From Chryseobacterium sp. T16E-39 (GTDB lineage: Bacteria; Bacteroidota; Bacteroidia; Flavobacteriales; Weeksellaceae), in NCBI RefSeq assembly GCF_002216065.1, contig NZ_CP022282.1, forward strand, positions 4,402,001-4,466,000: a DNA stretch of 64,000 nucleotides. The letters run 5' to 3'. The notes beneath the pieces are model-generated. The model had not been told where the DNA came from and did no database searches. It was given only the letters and a program-made list of their open reading frames with translations. Both the position numbers and the translations under genes were made by a program. Positions 9,767 to 18,152 of the stretch are shown here, piece after piece; positions within the stretch are counted from its first letter, which is position 1; each line of letters begins with the position of its first letter.

Positions 9767-9793
9767 AAAGACAGCTCTTTTGAACTGCCTTTT
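9767..9793 (-). terminator. Terminator of SIMPL gene
   Basis: On the minus strand AAAGGCAGTTC/GAGCTGTCTTT pair with two wobble positions around an AAAA loop, followed by T-rich sequence. Confidence 0.7.
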
Positions 9794-9801
9794 TACTTGT
9801 T

Positions 9802-10476
9802 TTAAAGTATCTCGTATCTTGTTTTAATGCTATACTTTAATTTAATATTTTCAATATTGTCGAACGAGTAGTCAACTCCTGCATCGGCTTCCATTTGTGC
9901 ATTACCTGATTTTCTCATGTAGGCTGCCATAGGTACAACAGTATCGCTGGTATAGTCTTCTATTTCTACAATTTCCAGAGGAGCACCTACCTTTTTACCC
10001 ATACTTTCCAGTAAATAATCAGCCTTTTCTTTAGCTGCTTTCAAAGCATTGATCTTTACGGTTTTTCTGAAATCGGCAATTTTGGTGTTTTTTACTTCCG
10101 AAATATTCAGGTTGGTTACCCATTTTTGGTTTAGTCCTTCGAATACCTTACTTAGATTAGTTTTTGCATTCACTTTAAACTGAAAGCTCTTGGTAAATTT
10201 GTTTGTTTTTGAATAAAGATTCTGGTACATCGATTTGAAGGTAATATCTTCATTTTTTACACCATTGCTTTTTAGAGTTTCAAACAGTTTCTTTTCATTC
10301 TCTGCCAGCTCATTTTTGTTATCAGCTTTTATTCCGATATTGAAGATGATTTCATCCGGTTCAACTTCCATTTCAGCAACTCCTGTTACTTCAATTGCAT
10401 TTTTCTTCATTTCCTGTGCGCTTATTAAACTTCCTGCTGTAAGGAATCCGATTAATAAAAAATGTCTCAATTTCAT
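9802..10476 (-). CDS. SIMPL (DUF541) domain protein
   Basis: 224 aa with a signal peptide (MKLRHFLLIGFLTAGSLISAQ). The SIMPL domain shows the typical opening IEVTGVAEMEVEPDEIIFNIGI, and ALKAAKEKADYLLESMGKKVG late in the domain. Members are periplasmic/outer-membrane proteins with no settled activity, often linked to oxidative or envelope stress. It has its own promoter and terminator and carries candidate LytTR site 2, so it probably responds to the same signal as the DUF4139-vWA operon. Confidence 0.9.
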   Translation of the reverse strand: MKLRHFLLIGFLTAGSLISAQEMKKNAIEVTGVAEMEVEPDEIIFNIGIKADNKNELAENEKKLFETLKSNGVKNEDITFKSMYQNLYSKTNKFTKSFQFKVNAKTNLSKVFEGLNQKWVTNLNISEVKNTKIADFRKTVKINALKAAKEKADYLLESMGKKVGAPLEIVEIEDYTSDTVVPMAAYMRKSGNAQMEADAGVDYSFDNIENIKLKYSIKTRYEIL

Positions 10477-10500
10477 AATTTTTTGTTTTAAATTCTGAAG

Positions 10501-10508
10501 TAAAATTA
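10501..10508 (-). promoter_or_regulatory. Promoter of SIMPL gene
   Basis: TAATTTTA on the minus strand followed by CTTCAGAATTT. This is near-identical to the DUF4139 promoter and again 27 bases from the direct-repeat box. Confidence 0.55.
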
Positions 10509-10535
10509 GCGTGATTGAAAACCGGAAATGAAGAG

Positions 10536-10565
10536 ACTTGGTGAAATGAAGTTTTCACTTGGTGA
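10536..10565 (-). promoter_or_regulatory. Candidate LytTR-type direct repeat, site 2
   Basis: ACTTGGTGA-(12)-ACTTGGTGA, beginning exactly 60 bp upstream of the SIMPL start codon, the same distance as site 1. Confidence 0.7.
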
Positions 10566-10570
10566 AAGAC

Positions 10571-10600
10571 AAAAAAAACGACAGCTGGTGAGAACTGTCG
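10571..10600 (-). terminator. Terminator of amidohydrolase gene
   Basis: CGACAG/CTGTCG stem; A-run 10571-10578 gives the T tract on the minus strand. T residues on the other side too could make it bidirectional. Confidence 0.75.
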
Positions 10601-10610
10601 CTTTTTTTAT

Positions 10611-10666
10611 TAAAAGATTAAAAGATTAAAAGATTAAAAGATTAAAAGATTAAAAGATTAAAAGAG
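10611..10666. repeat. 8-bp tandem repeat, seven units
   Basis: Six perfect copies of TAAAAGAT and a seventh with one change (TAAAAGAG). It lies between the terminator and the 3' end of the amidohydrolase gene. Three 7-bp ACTTTCA units follow at 10688-10708. A likely slippage-prone microsatellite. Confidence 0.95.
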
Positions 10667-10721
10667 CTTTCTAAACACTAATTTTACACTTTCAACTTTC
10701 AACTTTCAATTTCCCAGATGA

Positions 10722-12476
10722 TTACGGTAAAAAGTAAACCTTCGAAATCTTATTATCCTTTATCTCATAAATAGCGGTTCCTTCCACTTTTACGTTTTTT
10801 CGAAACCCTGAAACACTTTCCTTATCTATAACGAAATTACCATGGATGATTCTGTTTTTGATTTCACAATGCAGTTCCGGTACTCTGTCAAACATGGCAC
10901 TGTAACTTTTTCTCATTGCTTCTTTCCCTTTGCTGATTAATTTATCAGGGAAAGTATATAACTCCACATCTTCAGAATAAGGTTCCAGAAAAGCATCAAT
11001 ATTCCTTGCATTATAAGCGTTCAACTGTTGTTGAGCAAGAATCTCAGGTGTTACCTTCAGAATTTTATTTGCCTCTAATGGCTGTCCGTTTTTAAAAACC
11101 ATTTCGATATGAGTAAGATGATCTAAGTTTTCGCTTGGATCTGAACTCAGAAGTACCATATCTGCAATTTTTCCTGGTGTAATACTTCCCGAACTATTTT
11201 CTTTATTAAATATTTTTGCAGGATTGATCGTGGCTGACTGAAGAACCTGCCAGTTGGTCATTCCGCTTTCTTTCATTGCTTTTAATTCTGCAATAAAAGA
11301 GGTGGCGTGCTGAGTTGCTATATTTCCGGCATCGGTACCAGCAGCAATAGTGACTCCTCCATCTGAAAGCTTTTTTAAATTGATGACTCTTATAGAATCT
11401 TTTTTTCGGGCATAAGCATCTATTTGAGGCTGATTAAAGCGCTTTTTCAACTTATTGACTGTCGTTGAATCCGAAGAATCAGACAAATGTTTCAGGTCAT
11501 AGATGGAGCCAACCGTTGTTGGGTTTGCATTCTCCAGTTCATAAGTGTTGTACTGTTTTTTCTGTGCATAGGTTTTATAATAGTTATCCATTACCGTAAG
11601 GGTAGGGCTCAAAACAACTTTTTTTGATTTCAGGAGTTTAATAAAATCATCCGGTACAACTTCATCTTCTACATCGTGGACTAAAAAGTCAGCACCATTT
11701 TGCACAGCAATTTGTGCCGTTAGTCTCTCTGTAGCATGTACTGCAACTTTTAAATTGTTTTTGTGAGCTTCATCGATGGTTGCTTTTATAATAGGCTCAT
11801 ATTTTTTTGCAGTGGCTTCCATATCTTTAGGATCTGCTATTACAATATACCATATCTTAATAAAATCAGGTTTATAAGGAAGCTGCTCCTGAACCATTTT
11901 TTTTGCTTCTTCAATGGATTTCACCAACTTAAAAGGTTCATTTTTTTCAAGATTTTTGAAAGCATCGGGTTCGTATGTTGTGATAAGAGGACCCGTCATA
12001 TATACAGATGGTAAAGTCGTATTTTTTGAGTATGAATCCCTAAGCTTAAGGAAATTATAGGTTGCGCCAGCATCGATTACAGAAGTAATTCCGCTTTTCA
12101 GATAACGCAGTAGGAAATCTTCCATATTCTGATGCACCCAATCGATCTCTTTTTCATACGGAGCCTGTTTTCTGAGATCAAATGCATCAGGTCTTGTATA
12201 TAAACCTCCACTTTGAAAGAAATGAACGTGGGCATCAGTCATTCCTGGCATCAGAAATTTACCTTTTCCATCAATGACCGTTGCATTTTGAGGAACTTTT
12301 ATTTTGTTGACAGGTTTGATCTCGGTAACAATGTCTTTATTAATGACTACAGTTTGGTTGGGGATCATTTTTTTATTGATAACGTCCACAACGGTTACAT
12401 TCTGGATATAGGTTTGCGCATGGACTTTAATGGTCAGGAAACACAGGATGAATAATAAGTTCAGGGAGGTTTTCAT
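10722..12476 (-). CDS. Secreted amidohydrolase with C-terminal NTF2-like domain
   Basis: 584 aa with a signal peptide (residues 1-20). The amidohydrolase (imidazolonepropionase/prolidase-like) domain carries metal ligands in MPGMTDAHVHF (H83, H85), later histidines in VAVHATE and FLVHDVED, and the aspartate in AAGTDAGN. From about residue 475 a SnoaL/NTF2-like domain is fused (AYNARNIDAFLEPYSEDVELY). It may hydrolyse cyclic amides or dipeptides in the periplasm; the substrate is unknown. It is divergent from the histidine kinase at 12633, with a direct-repeat box between them. Confidence 0.88.
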   Translation of the reverse strand: MKTSLNLLFILCFLTIKVHAQTYIQNVTVVDVINKKMIPNQTVVINKDIVTEIKPVNKIKVPQNATVIDGKGKFLMPGMTDAHVHFFQSGGLYTRPDAFDLRKQAPYEKEIDWVHQNMEDFLLRYLKSGITSVIDAGATYNFLKLRDSYSKNTTLPSVYMTGPLITTYEPDAFKNLEKNEPFKLVKSIEEAKKMVQEQLPYKPDFIKIWYIVIADPKDMEATAKKYEPIIKATIDEAHKNNLKVAVHATERLTAQIAVQNGADFLVHDVEDEVVPDDFIKLLKSKKVVLSPTLTVMDNYYKTYAQKKQYNTYELENANPTTVGSIYDLKHLSDSSDSTTVNKLKKRFNQPQIDAYARKKDSIRVINLKKLSDGGVTIAAGTDAGNIATQHATSFIAELKAMKESGMTNWQVLQSATINPAKIFNKENSSGSITPGKIADMVLLSSDPSENLDHLTHIEMVFKNGQPLEANKILKVTPEILAQQQLNAYNARNIDAFLEPYSEDVELYTFPDKLISKGKEAMRKSYSAMFDRVPELHCEIKNRIIHGNFVIDKESVSGFRKNVKVEGTAIYEIKDNKISKVYFLP

Positions 12477-12504
12477 GAGTTTCGTTTATAAATTTGTTAA
12501 TTCA

Positions 12505-12512
12505 CAAATATA
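12505..12512 (-). promoter_or_regulatory. Promoter of amidohydrolase gene
   Basis: TATATTTG on the minus strand, a perfect -7 element, 28 bases upstream of the start codon. Confidence 0.6.
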
Positions 12513-12546
12513 TGAAAACGGATGTATTGGTTATAATCACTTTAAA

Positions 12547-12576
12547 ACTTGGTGAAATGCAGTTTTGACTTGGTGA
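12547..12576. promoter_or_regulatory. Candidate LytTR-type direct repeat, site 3
   Basis: ACTTGGTGA-(12)-ACTTGGTGA between the divergent amidohydrolase and histidine kinase genes. It is oriented as in sites 1 and 2 relative to the amidohydrolase. It is 29 bases from the kinase -7 element, so it could serve either or both promoters. Confidence 0.7.
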
Positions 12577-12605
12577 ATGATAAGAGACTATATATAAAGT
12601 TTTAC

Positions 12606-12613
12606 TTACTTTG
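12606..12613 (+). promoter_or_regulatory. Promoter of histidine kinase gene
   Basis: TTACTTTG, one mismatch to TAnnTTTG, 19 bases before the GTG start. Confidence 0.5.
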
Positions 12614-12632
12614 CATTATAGATTAAAGGTAA

Positions 12633-14414
12633 GTGAAGCTATTTTTGAAAATAATACTGATCATTACACTGGCATTGGGACATTTTTCCTTTGCTCAGGA
12701 TTCTACGCGGGTTTTAAAGGCTATAAAATCAGCATCTAAACTTAAAAAAGCGGTTGATAATAACGATAATAAAAGTGTTGCAGATACCTATGTTGGAATG
12801 GCAAATGATTATTATAACCAGGGAAATTATGCGAAAAGTGAAGAATATCTGATCAAAGCCAAAAATCTGTATGAGAACCTGAATGATAAAAAAAATATTG
12901 AGCTTGTCACCCGAAGATTAGCACAATCACAGGAAAAGCAAAATAAGATAACTCCTGCGATAATCAATTATAGTAGAGCGGCAGAGATAGGTTATTCAAA
13001 GGAAAGCAGAAGCGTTAATTCAAATGATGTTACAAGGCTTTCATCACCTTCTCAGGAAGCAAAAGCGGAGGCTATTCAAAGTAATATTGATATTAGTAGG
13101 AAGGACAATGAAAAAGCTGATCTGGCGGCCAGTTACAGCCAGTTAGCTGATGTAAATATTCAACAAAATAATATTCCTAAAGCTGAGGAGAACCTGAAAA
13201 GTGCCTACACCATTTCTAAAAAGCAGTTGGAACCGCAACAAGCTTTAGAGATCAATCAGAAACTAACGAATTTTTACGTAGATAATAAAGATTTTGATAA
13301 AGCAATTGAAGCCAAGAAAAAAGTTCTGAAAGAGGATTTTGTAAAAGATGACTCCCAGAAAAAAGTGGAGCAGATCCAGGAGCTTGCAGATATCTATATT
13401 AAAAAGAATGATCCTAAAAATGCCATTGAAGCATTAAAAAGTGCATATGGAATTGCTCTGGAAAAAGGACACACCTTGGAAGCCCAAAAAAGCGTTAAGA
13501 GATTGGACAGTCTTTACAGTGTCTCCGAAAACACCGATGCTTCGGTAGAGCTGTATAGGGATTTCCTTGGAAAACTTCCTGATCTCGTTTCAAAAGACAG
13601 AAGTCTGGTGGATAATAAAGTCCTTGAAGATACAGAACAAAGAATCTCACAGTTAGAAAAGGAAAGAGAACTAAAAGATGAACTAATCAGGAAGAAAAAC
13701 ATCTTTAATTATGGTCTTATCGGAACGTTGATTTTATTACTGGGATTAGTAGGTTTTATCTTCTGGACATTAAAAAAAGTTCAGATCAAGAATAAGAAGA
13801 TCGCTTTGCAGTCACTCCGTCGGGAGATGAACCCTCATTTTATTTTTAACAGCTTAAACAGTGTTAATCAATTCATCGCTACCAATAATGAATTGGAAGC
13901 CAATCAGTATTTAACCAAGTTTTCAAAACTTATGCGGGGCGTTATGGAGAATTCGGCTGAGGATTTCATTCCTTTCCAGCAGGAACTCGATCTGTTGCAA
14001 AATTATTTGGCATTGGAAAAAACACGTTTTGCGGATAAATTTGATTTCGAAATCAATGTAGATGAAAACCTTAATTTACAAAGCCTACTGGTTCCCGGAA
14101 TGCTGGTTCAGCCATTTTTGGAAAATGCTATCTGGCATGGTTTGAGATATCGAAAGGAAAAAGGATTTTTAAAGCTAAGTTTTACAAGAAATGATCAGTA
14201 TTTGAAAATAAGTGTTGATGACGACGGAATTGGAATTGATGAAAGTAAAAAGCTGAAAACACAACATCAGAAAACAAGAGAAGGACGCGGAATGAAAAAT
14301 ACGATGGAGCGGATTGCTTTACTAAACGATTTGTATAAACGGGATATCCAATGTAAAGTGACAGATAAAAAAAATGAACAGGGTGTCACCGTAGAAATAC
14401 AGTATAAACTGTAA
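12633..14414 (+). CDS. LytS-type sensor histidine kinase with TPR sensor
   Basis: 593 aa starting at GTG. The signal peptide directly after it (MKLFLKIILIITLALGHFSFAQ) supports this start. Residues about 40-330 are TPR-like helical repeats outside the membrane. A coiled coil follows, then one transmembrane segment (about 360-380). The His_kinase domain (REMNPHFIFNSLNSVNQF) has phosphoacceptor H402, followed by an HATPase with LENAIWHGLRY and DDDGIGID. It should phosphorylate the LytTR regulator at 15006; a DUF6326 gene lies between them. The signal is unknown. Confidence 0.93.
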   Translation: MKLFLKIILIITLALGHFSFAQDSTRVLKAIKSASKLKKAVDNNDNKSVADTYVGMANDYYNQGNYAKSEEYLIKAKNLYENLNDKKNIELVTRRLAQSQEKQNKITPAIINYSRAAEIGYSKESRSVNSNDVTRLSSPSQEAKAEAIQSNIDISRKDNEKADLAASYSQLADVNIQQNNIPKAEENLKSAYTISKKQLEPQQALEINQKLTNFYVDNKDFDKAIEAKKKVLKEDFVKDDSQKKVEQIQELADIYIKKNDPKNAIEALKSAYGIALEKGHTLEAQKSVKRLDSLYSVSENTDASVELYRDFLGKLPDLVSKDRSLVDNKVLEDTEQRISQLEKERELKDELIRKKNIFNYGLIGTLILLLGLVGFIFWTLKKVQIKNKKIALQSLRREMNPHFIFNSLNSVNQFIATNNELEANQYLTKFSKLMRGVMENSAEDFIPFQQELDLLQNYLALEKTRFADKFDFEINVDENLNLQSLLVPGMLVQPFLENAIWHGLRYRKEKGFLKLSFTRNDQYLKISVDDDGIGIDESKKLKTQHQKTREGRGMKNTMERIALLNDLYKRDIQCKVTDKKNEQGVTVEIQYKL

Positions 14415-14468
14415 GCAGTTTTCGAAAATATTTTCAGGACTCATTGTAACTTAATTGGAAATGGTATT

Positions 14469-14485
14469 GTCTATAAGCTATAGAC
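14469..14485. repeat. Inverted repeat before DUF6326 gene
   Basis: GTCTATA-AGC-TATAGAC, a perfect 7-bp inverted repeat 27 bases upstream of the ATG at 14512. It could be an operator or a small mRNA hairpin within the kinase-regulator transcript. Confidence 0.5.
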
Positions 14486-14511
14486 TTCTTAACATAAAAA
14501 CTATTTTTACA

Positions 14512-14940
14512 ATGAAAACTAATATCTCTGGAAAATTAGAAGATGCTCCTGTAAACATTAAGATCAAACTTGCAGGGCTTTGGACTTCTGTAACATTATG
14601 TTATCTGTACGGTGATTATTTTGAACTGTATACCCCTGGAAAAGTACATGGTCTGGTAGAGGGGACTAATCTACTGGATACTCCATTAAAACTTTTTTTT
14701 GCAGCATTACTCCTGTCCATTCCTGCGGTGATGGTATTTCTTTCTCTTGTATTAAAGCCTGGAATTAACAGGATTCTTAATATTTCTGTGGGAATATTTT
14801 TTACAGCAATTATGGTGTTGATAGGAGTGACTTCAGTGTCCCGTTGGTATGGATTCTATGTGTTTTTAGCAGCTGTTGAAAGTATTATTACCCTATTAAT
14901 TGTGTGGTATTCCTGGAAGTGGAAGAGGATTCATTCTTAA
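14512..14940 (+). CDS. DUF6326 family membrane protein
   Basis: 142 aa from the ATG at 14512. The in-frame ATG at 14455 would add a non-conserved leader across an inverted repeat. It has four hydrophobic segments and the family-like opening VNIKIKLAGLWTSVTLCYLYGDYFELY. No function is known. Its place between a histidine kinase and its LytTR regulator suggests an accessory role in signalling or co-expression, but that is inference. Confidence 0.75.
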   Translation: MKTNISGKLEDAPVNIKIKLAGLWTSVTLCYLYGDYFELYTPGKVHGLVEGTNLLDTPLKLFFAALLLSIPAVMVFLSLVLKPGINRILNISVGIFFTAIMVLIGVTSVSRWYGFYVFLAAVESIITLLIVWYSWKWKRIHS

Positions 14941-15005
14941 GTTGTTTTTAAAGCTAAATATTTATATTTTTACAGGGAAACCGGACACTAGCCGGATCTG
15001 TATCA

Positions 15006-15740
15006 ATGAAAATAAAAGCGGTAATTGTAGATGACGAAGCGATAGCAAGAGATGTTCTGAGGAATTATCTCACGAAGTACTGTCCCCAGGTTGAAATTCT
15101 GGGTGAGGCTGAAAACATAAAAGATGCTGTCCCTCTTATTGCTGAACAACGGCCCGAACTTGTTTTTTTGGATGTCGAAATGCCTTATGGAAATGCTTTC
15201 GATGTTTTGGAGGCCACTAAGGATTACCACTATGAAACTATTTTCATTACAGCTTTTTCTCAATATTCTTTACAGGCGCTTAATAAATCAGCGAGTTATT
15301 ATATCTTAAAACCGATAGACATTCAGGAACTCATCCTTGCAGTTAATAAAGTGGTAGAAAGTCTGGAGAAGAAGGAGGAACTCAACCGGAATAAAATTCT
15401 GCTTGAAAATTTAAAATTAAAGCCTGAAAAGCAACAGCTCATTTTACCAACTCTGCAGGGATTTGATGTTGTAAAAACAGAAGATATTGTAAGGTTGCAG
15501 GCAGATGGTAATTTTACCCAGGTCTATCTCACAGATGGATCTAAAAAGATGGTGTGCAGGTTTTTAAAACATTTTGACGATCTCCTCGAAGCACCATTTG
15601 TAAGAGTTCACCGCTCACATATTATCAATACAGGTTTTGTGAAATCCTATCATAAAAGTGGAACGGTAACACTCCTGGATGAAGCCGAAATTGAGGTTTC
15701 CGGGACTTTTAAAGATGCTTTCCTGAAAGTTTTCTCTTAG
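15006..15740 (+). CDS. LytTR family response regulator
   Basis: 244 aa. The receiver domain (1-125) has DD at 9-10, phosphoacceptor D56 in LVFLDVEMP, T in FITAF and K in YILKPID. The LytTR DNA-binding domain (about 145-244) includes VRLQADGNFTQVYL and FVRVHRSHIINTGFV. It is the natural partner of the HK at 12633. LytTR proteins bind paired 9-bp direct repeats with a 21-bp period. The three repeats at 9721, 10536 and 12547 fit this and define its candidate targets. Confidence 0.95.
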   Translation: MKIKAVIVDDEAIARDVLRNYLTKYCPQVEILGEAENIKDAVPLIAEQRPELVFLDVEMPYGNAFDVLEATKDYHYETIFITAFSQYSLQALNKSASYYILKPIDIQELILAVNKVVESLEKKEELNRNKILLENLKLKPEKQQLILPTLQGFDVVKTEDIVRLQADGNFTQVYLTDGSKKMVCRFLKHFDDLLEAPFVRVHRSHIINTGFVKSYHKSGTVTLLDEAEIEVSGTFKDAFLKVFS

Positions 15741-15812
15741 ATTTATTACTTATTAACGGCTCAAGGGCATTATTTTTGGACTTTTTCATAGCACCACAAA
15801 AATCGTATTGTT

Positions 15813-16352
15813 ATGAAAAATATTCACAAAATAGCCATTCCTGTCTCGGTTGGAGTTTTAGGATTATTAGTTTTTAATTACTATTCGGTAAGGATCCCCA
15901 AAGGAGCTGTTGCCGTAACTCATTTTGATGCTGAAAAGTATTTGGGCAGATGGTATGAAATTGCACGCTTCGATTATAAGTTTGAAAAAGATATGGATAA
16001 CGTAACCGCTACCTATTCCCAAAATTCAGATGGGAGCATTAGAGTGGATAATAAGGGCTATAATTATGTAAAAAAAGCTTGGGAAGAGTCTATAGGAGAA
16101 GCAAAATTTGTAAAAGCTCCAACTGAAGGCCGATTAAAAGTTTCTTTTTTCAAACCCATCTGGTCAGGGTATAATGTTATCGACATTGATGAAAATTATC
16201 AATATGCTTTAGTTGCCGGAAATAGTTTGAAATACCTTTGGATATTATCCCGAACCACAGAAATTCCTGAAAGTATAAAACAGCGTTTTTTAGAAAAAGC
16301 TAAGAAGATAGGGTATAATATTGATGAATTGATCTGGGTGAAACATAATTAG
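15813..16352 (+). CDS. Lipocalin family protein (Blc-like)
   Basis: 179 aa. An N-terminal hydrophobic segment (about 7-24) lacks a lipobox cysteine. The lipocalin GxW motif follows (YLGRWYEIARF, residues 43-53), with VTATYSQ and a VIDIDENYQYALVAG segment typical of bacterial Blc. It probably binds lysophospholipid or a hydrophobic ligand at the outer membrane or in the periplasm. Unlike E. coli Blc it appears membrane-anchored by a helix, not by lipid. It stands alone after the response regulator, with a 70-bp gap. Confidence 0.9.
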   Translation: MKNIHKIAIPVSVGVLGLLVFNYYSVRIPKGAVAVTHFDAEKYLGRWYEIARFDYKFEKDMDNVTATYSQNSDGSIRVDNKGYNYVKKAWEESIGEAKFVKAPTEGRLKVSFFKPIWSGYNVIDIDENYQYALVAGNSLKYLWILSRTTEIPESIKQRFLEKAKKIGYNIDELIWVKHN

Positions 16353-16813
16353 TGATAGGGCGGATGTGTTCATTTGTTGGTTTGCGAAATCGTAAAACTG
16401 TTGATTCGTAAAATCGTAAATGGGTTGAGGGATTAATGGTAGAGTAATGAATAAAAATGTGGAAAAGCTGATTGAAAAAGAGCGGAAAGGCTGAAAGGCA
16501 AAATCGTAAAAGTGTTGATTCGTAAAATTGTAAAATGGGTTGAGGGATTAATGGTAGAGTAATGAATAAAAACGAGGATAAGCTGATTGCAAAAGGGCGG
16601 AAAGGCAAAATTGCGAAATGGTTGATGGGTAAAATCGTTTCGCAATTTTGTGATTTATAACTTAAATGGTGTTGAGATCTAAACCTTTTATCTTTTCACC
16701 ATCTGCCATTCGTTGATTCTGCCATTTTACAAATTAACGATTCCGCGATTTTGCTTGCTCTAACCAGAGATTTTCCCGTCATTTGTATTAGATTTTTTCA
16801 AAAAATTGACAAT
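16353..16813. other. Intergenic region with repeat, no gene
   Basis: No supported ORF. Two direct copies of about 110 bp fill most of it (see repeat entry). The rest is low-complexity sequence with recurrent 'gcaattttg' and 'cgattttgc' units. Confidence 0.6.
16400..16620. repeat. Imperfect 114-bp tandem duplication
   Basis: The unit starting GTTGATTCGTAAAAT at 16400 recurs at 16514. Both copies contain GGGTTGAGGGATTAATGG and GTAGAGTAATGAATAAAAA. Differences are scattered substitutions and small indels, so the duplication is not recent. Confidence 0.9.
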
Positions 16814-18064
16814 ATGGAAAATGCTGTTCTCATTACTATAGGAGATGAGATCCTTTCAGGAAATACGATAGACACCAATTCGAATTTTATTGCTACCGAG
16901 CTTAAGAATATTGGAATAAAAGTTTCACAGATCTATACAATATCTGATGAAATTGAAACCATTAAAGAAACTTTACATGCCGCCTTTGAAATTGGGGATT
17001 TGGTAATTACAACGGGTGGATTAGGTCCCACAAGAGATGATAAAACAAAAAAGGCCCTTGCTGAATTTTTTAATGATGAAATAGCTTTAGACGAAGTTAC
17101 TTTTGAGCATTTGAAAAATTATATGGAAAAGAGGGGAAGGGCTGATATATTGGAAAGGAACAAAGAACAGGCTTTTGTACCTACAAAATCTACCGTTTTT
17201 CAGAATCAATATGGAACCGCACCCTGTATGATGATGAAGTATAATAATAAATTAAGCTTCAGTCTGCCGGGAGTTCCTTACGAAGTAAAACCATTGATCA
17301 AAGATCAGATTGTTCCTTATTTAAAAGATACTTTCAGCCTGCATTACATCAGTACAAGAATTGTTTCTGTAGTTGAAATTCCTGAGAGTATTCTTGCAGA
17401 TAAAATTGAAGATTGGGAACTTGCACTACCAGAAAATTTAGCATTATCATATCTGCCGGTTGGAACTCGTGTCAAGTTGAGATTAACTGCATCCGGAGAT
17501 AATGAAGTTATTTTAAAACAACAACTGGAAGAAGAGATCCAGAAGTTACTTCCTATAATTGGCGAAAAAATTATTGCCACTACTGAGGACAAGATTGAGA
17601 AAATATTAGGAGAGCTCTTAAATGAGAAAAGACTCACACTCTCTACAGCTGAAAGTTGTACGGGAGGGGAGTTGGCAAGGATGATTACTTCAAATTCCGG
17701 AAGTTCTAAATATTTTATTGGTGGGATCGTCCCTTATGCTACCGAGAAGAAAGTTGAAATTTTAAAAGTTTCTCAAGAAACTGTTGATGAGTTCACGGTG
17801 GTAAGTGAGCAGGTATCCCGGGAAATGGCAAAAGGGTGTCAGCGTTTATTTGGTACGGATATAGCGATTTCTACAACAGGAGTAGCAGGTCCTGGAAAGG
17901 GTGAAGATGGGAAAGAAGTGGGTACTGTTTTTTATACGATCAGGATTAAGAATAGAGAGGAGAGTTTCAAATTATACATGCCTCATTTGGAAAGACTTGA
18001 CTTTATGAATTTTGTTTCTCAGAAAATTATTCAGGATTTAGTGGGTTTACTTATAAATGATTAA
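16814..18064 (+). CDS. cinA: CinA-like competence/damage-inducible protein
   Basis: 416 aa. The N-terminal MoCF/COG1058 domain (VLITIGDEILSGNTIDTNS, DLVITTGGLGPTRDD) is joined to a C-terminal CinA amidohydrolase domain (about 255-410, LSTAESCTGGELARMI, ISTTGVAGP). Full-length members act in pyridine nucleotide recycling (NMN deamidation and ADP-ribose pyrophosphatase activity in some). The ATG at 16814 is chosen because homologous sequence begins at MENAVLITIGDE; the longer frame from 16751 has no matching leader. Confidence 0.93.
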   Translation: MENAVLITIGDEILSGNTIDTNSNFIATELKNIGIKVSQIYTISDEIETIKETLHAAFEIGDLVITTGGLGPTRDDKTKKALAEFFNDEIALDEVTFEHLKNYMEKRGRADILERNKEQAFVPTKSTVFQNQYGTAPCMMMKYNNKLSFSLPGVPYEVKPLIKDQIVPYLKDTFSLHYISTRIVSVVEIPESILADKIEDWELALPENLALSYLPVGTRVKLRLTASGDNEVILKQQLEEEIQKLLPIIGEKIIATTEDKIEKILGELLNEKRLTLSTAESCTGGELARMITSNSGSSKYFIGGIVPYATEKKVEILKVSQETVDEFTVVSEQVSREMAKGCQRLFGTDIAISTTGVAGPGKGEDGKEVGTVFYTIRIKNREESFKLYMPHLERLDFMNFVSQKIIQDLVGLLIND

Positions 18065-18152
18065 GTAGATTACTGATTTTTTAATTTTTTTTTAATTTTA
18101 AATTCCATAGTTTTTCATACTTTTTGAAACCCTTCAGAAAAAATATTAAAAC

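Noticed and set aside
10611..10666. Regular short repeat as a CRISPR array
   Set aside because: Units are 8 bp with no spacers and no cas genes nearby; it is a microsatellite.
16400..16620. Direct repeats as CRISPR or attachment sites
   Set aside because: Long imperfect duplication of about 110 bp without spacers, integrase or tRNA.
16300..16645. Minus-strand ORFs of 70 and 102 codons
   Set aside because: They read through the tandem repeat and have a repetitive, low-complexity composition.
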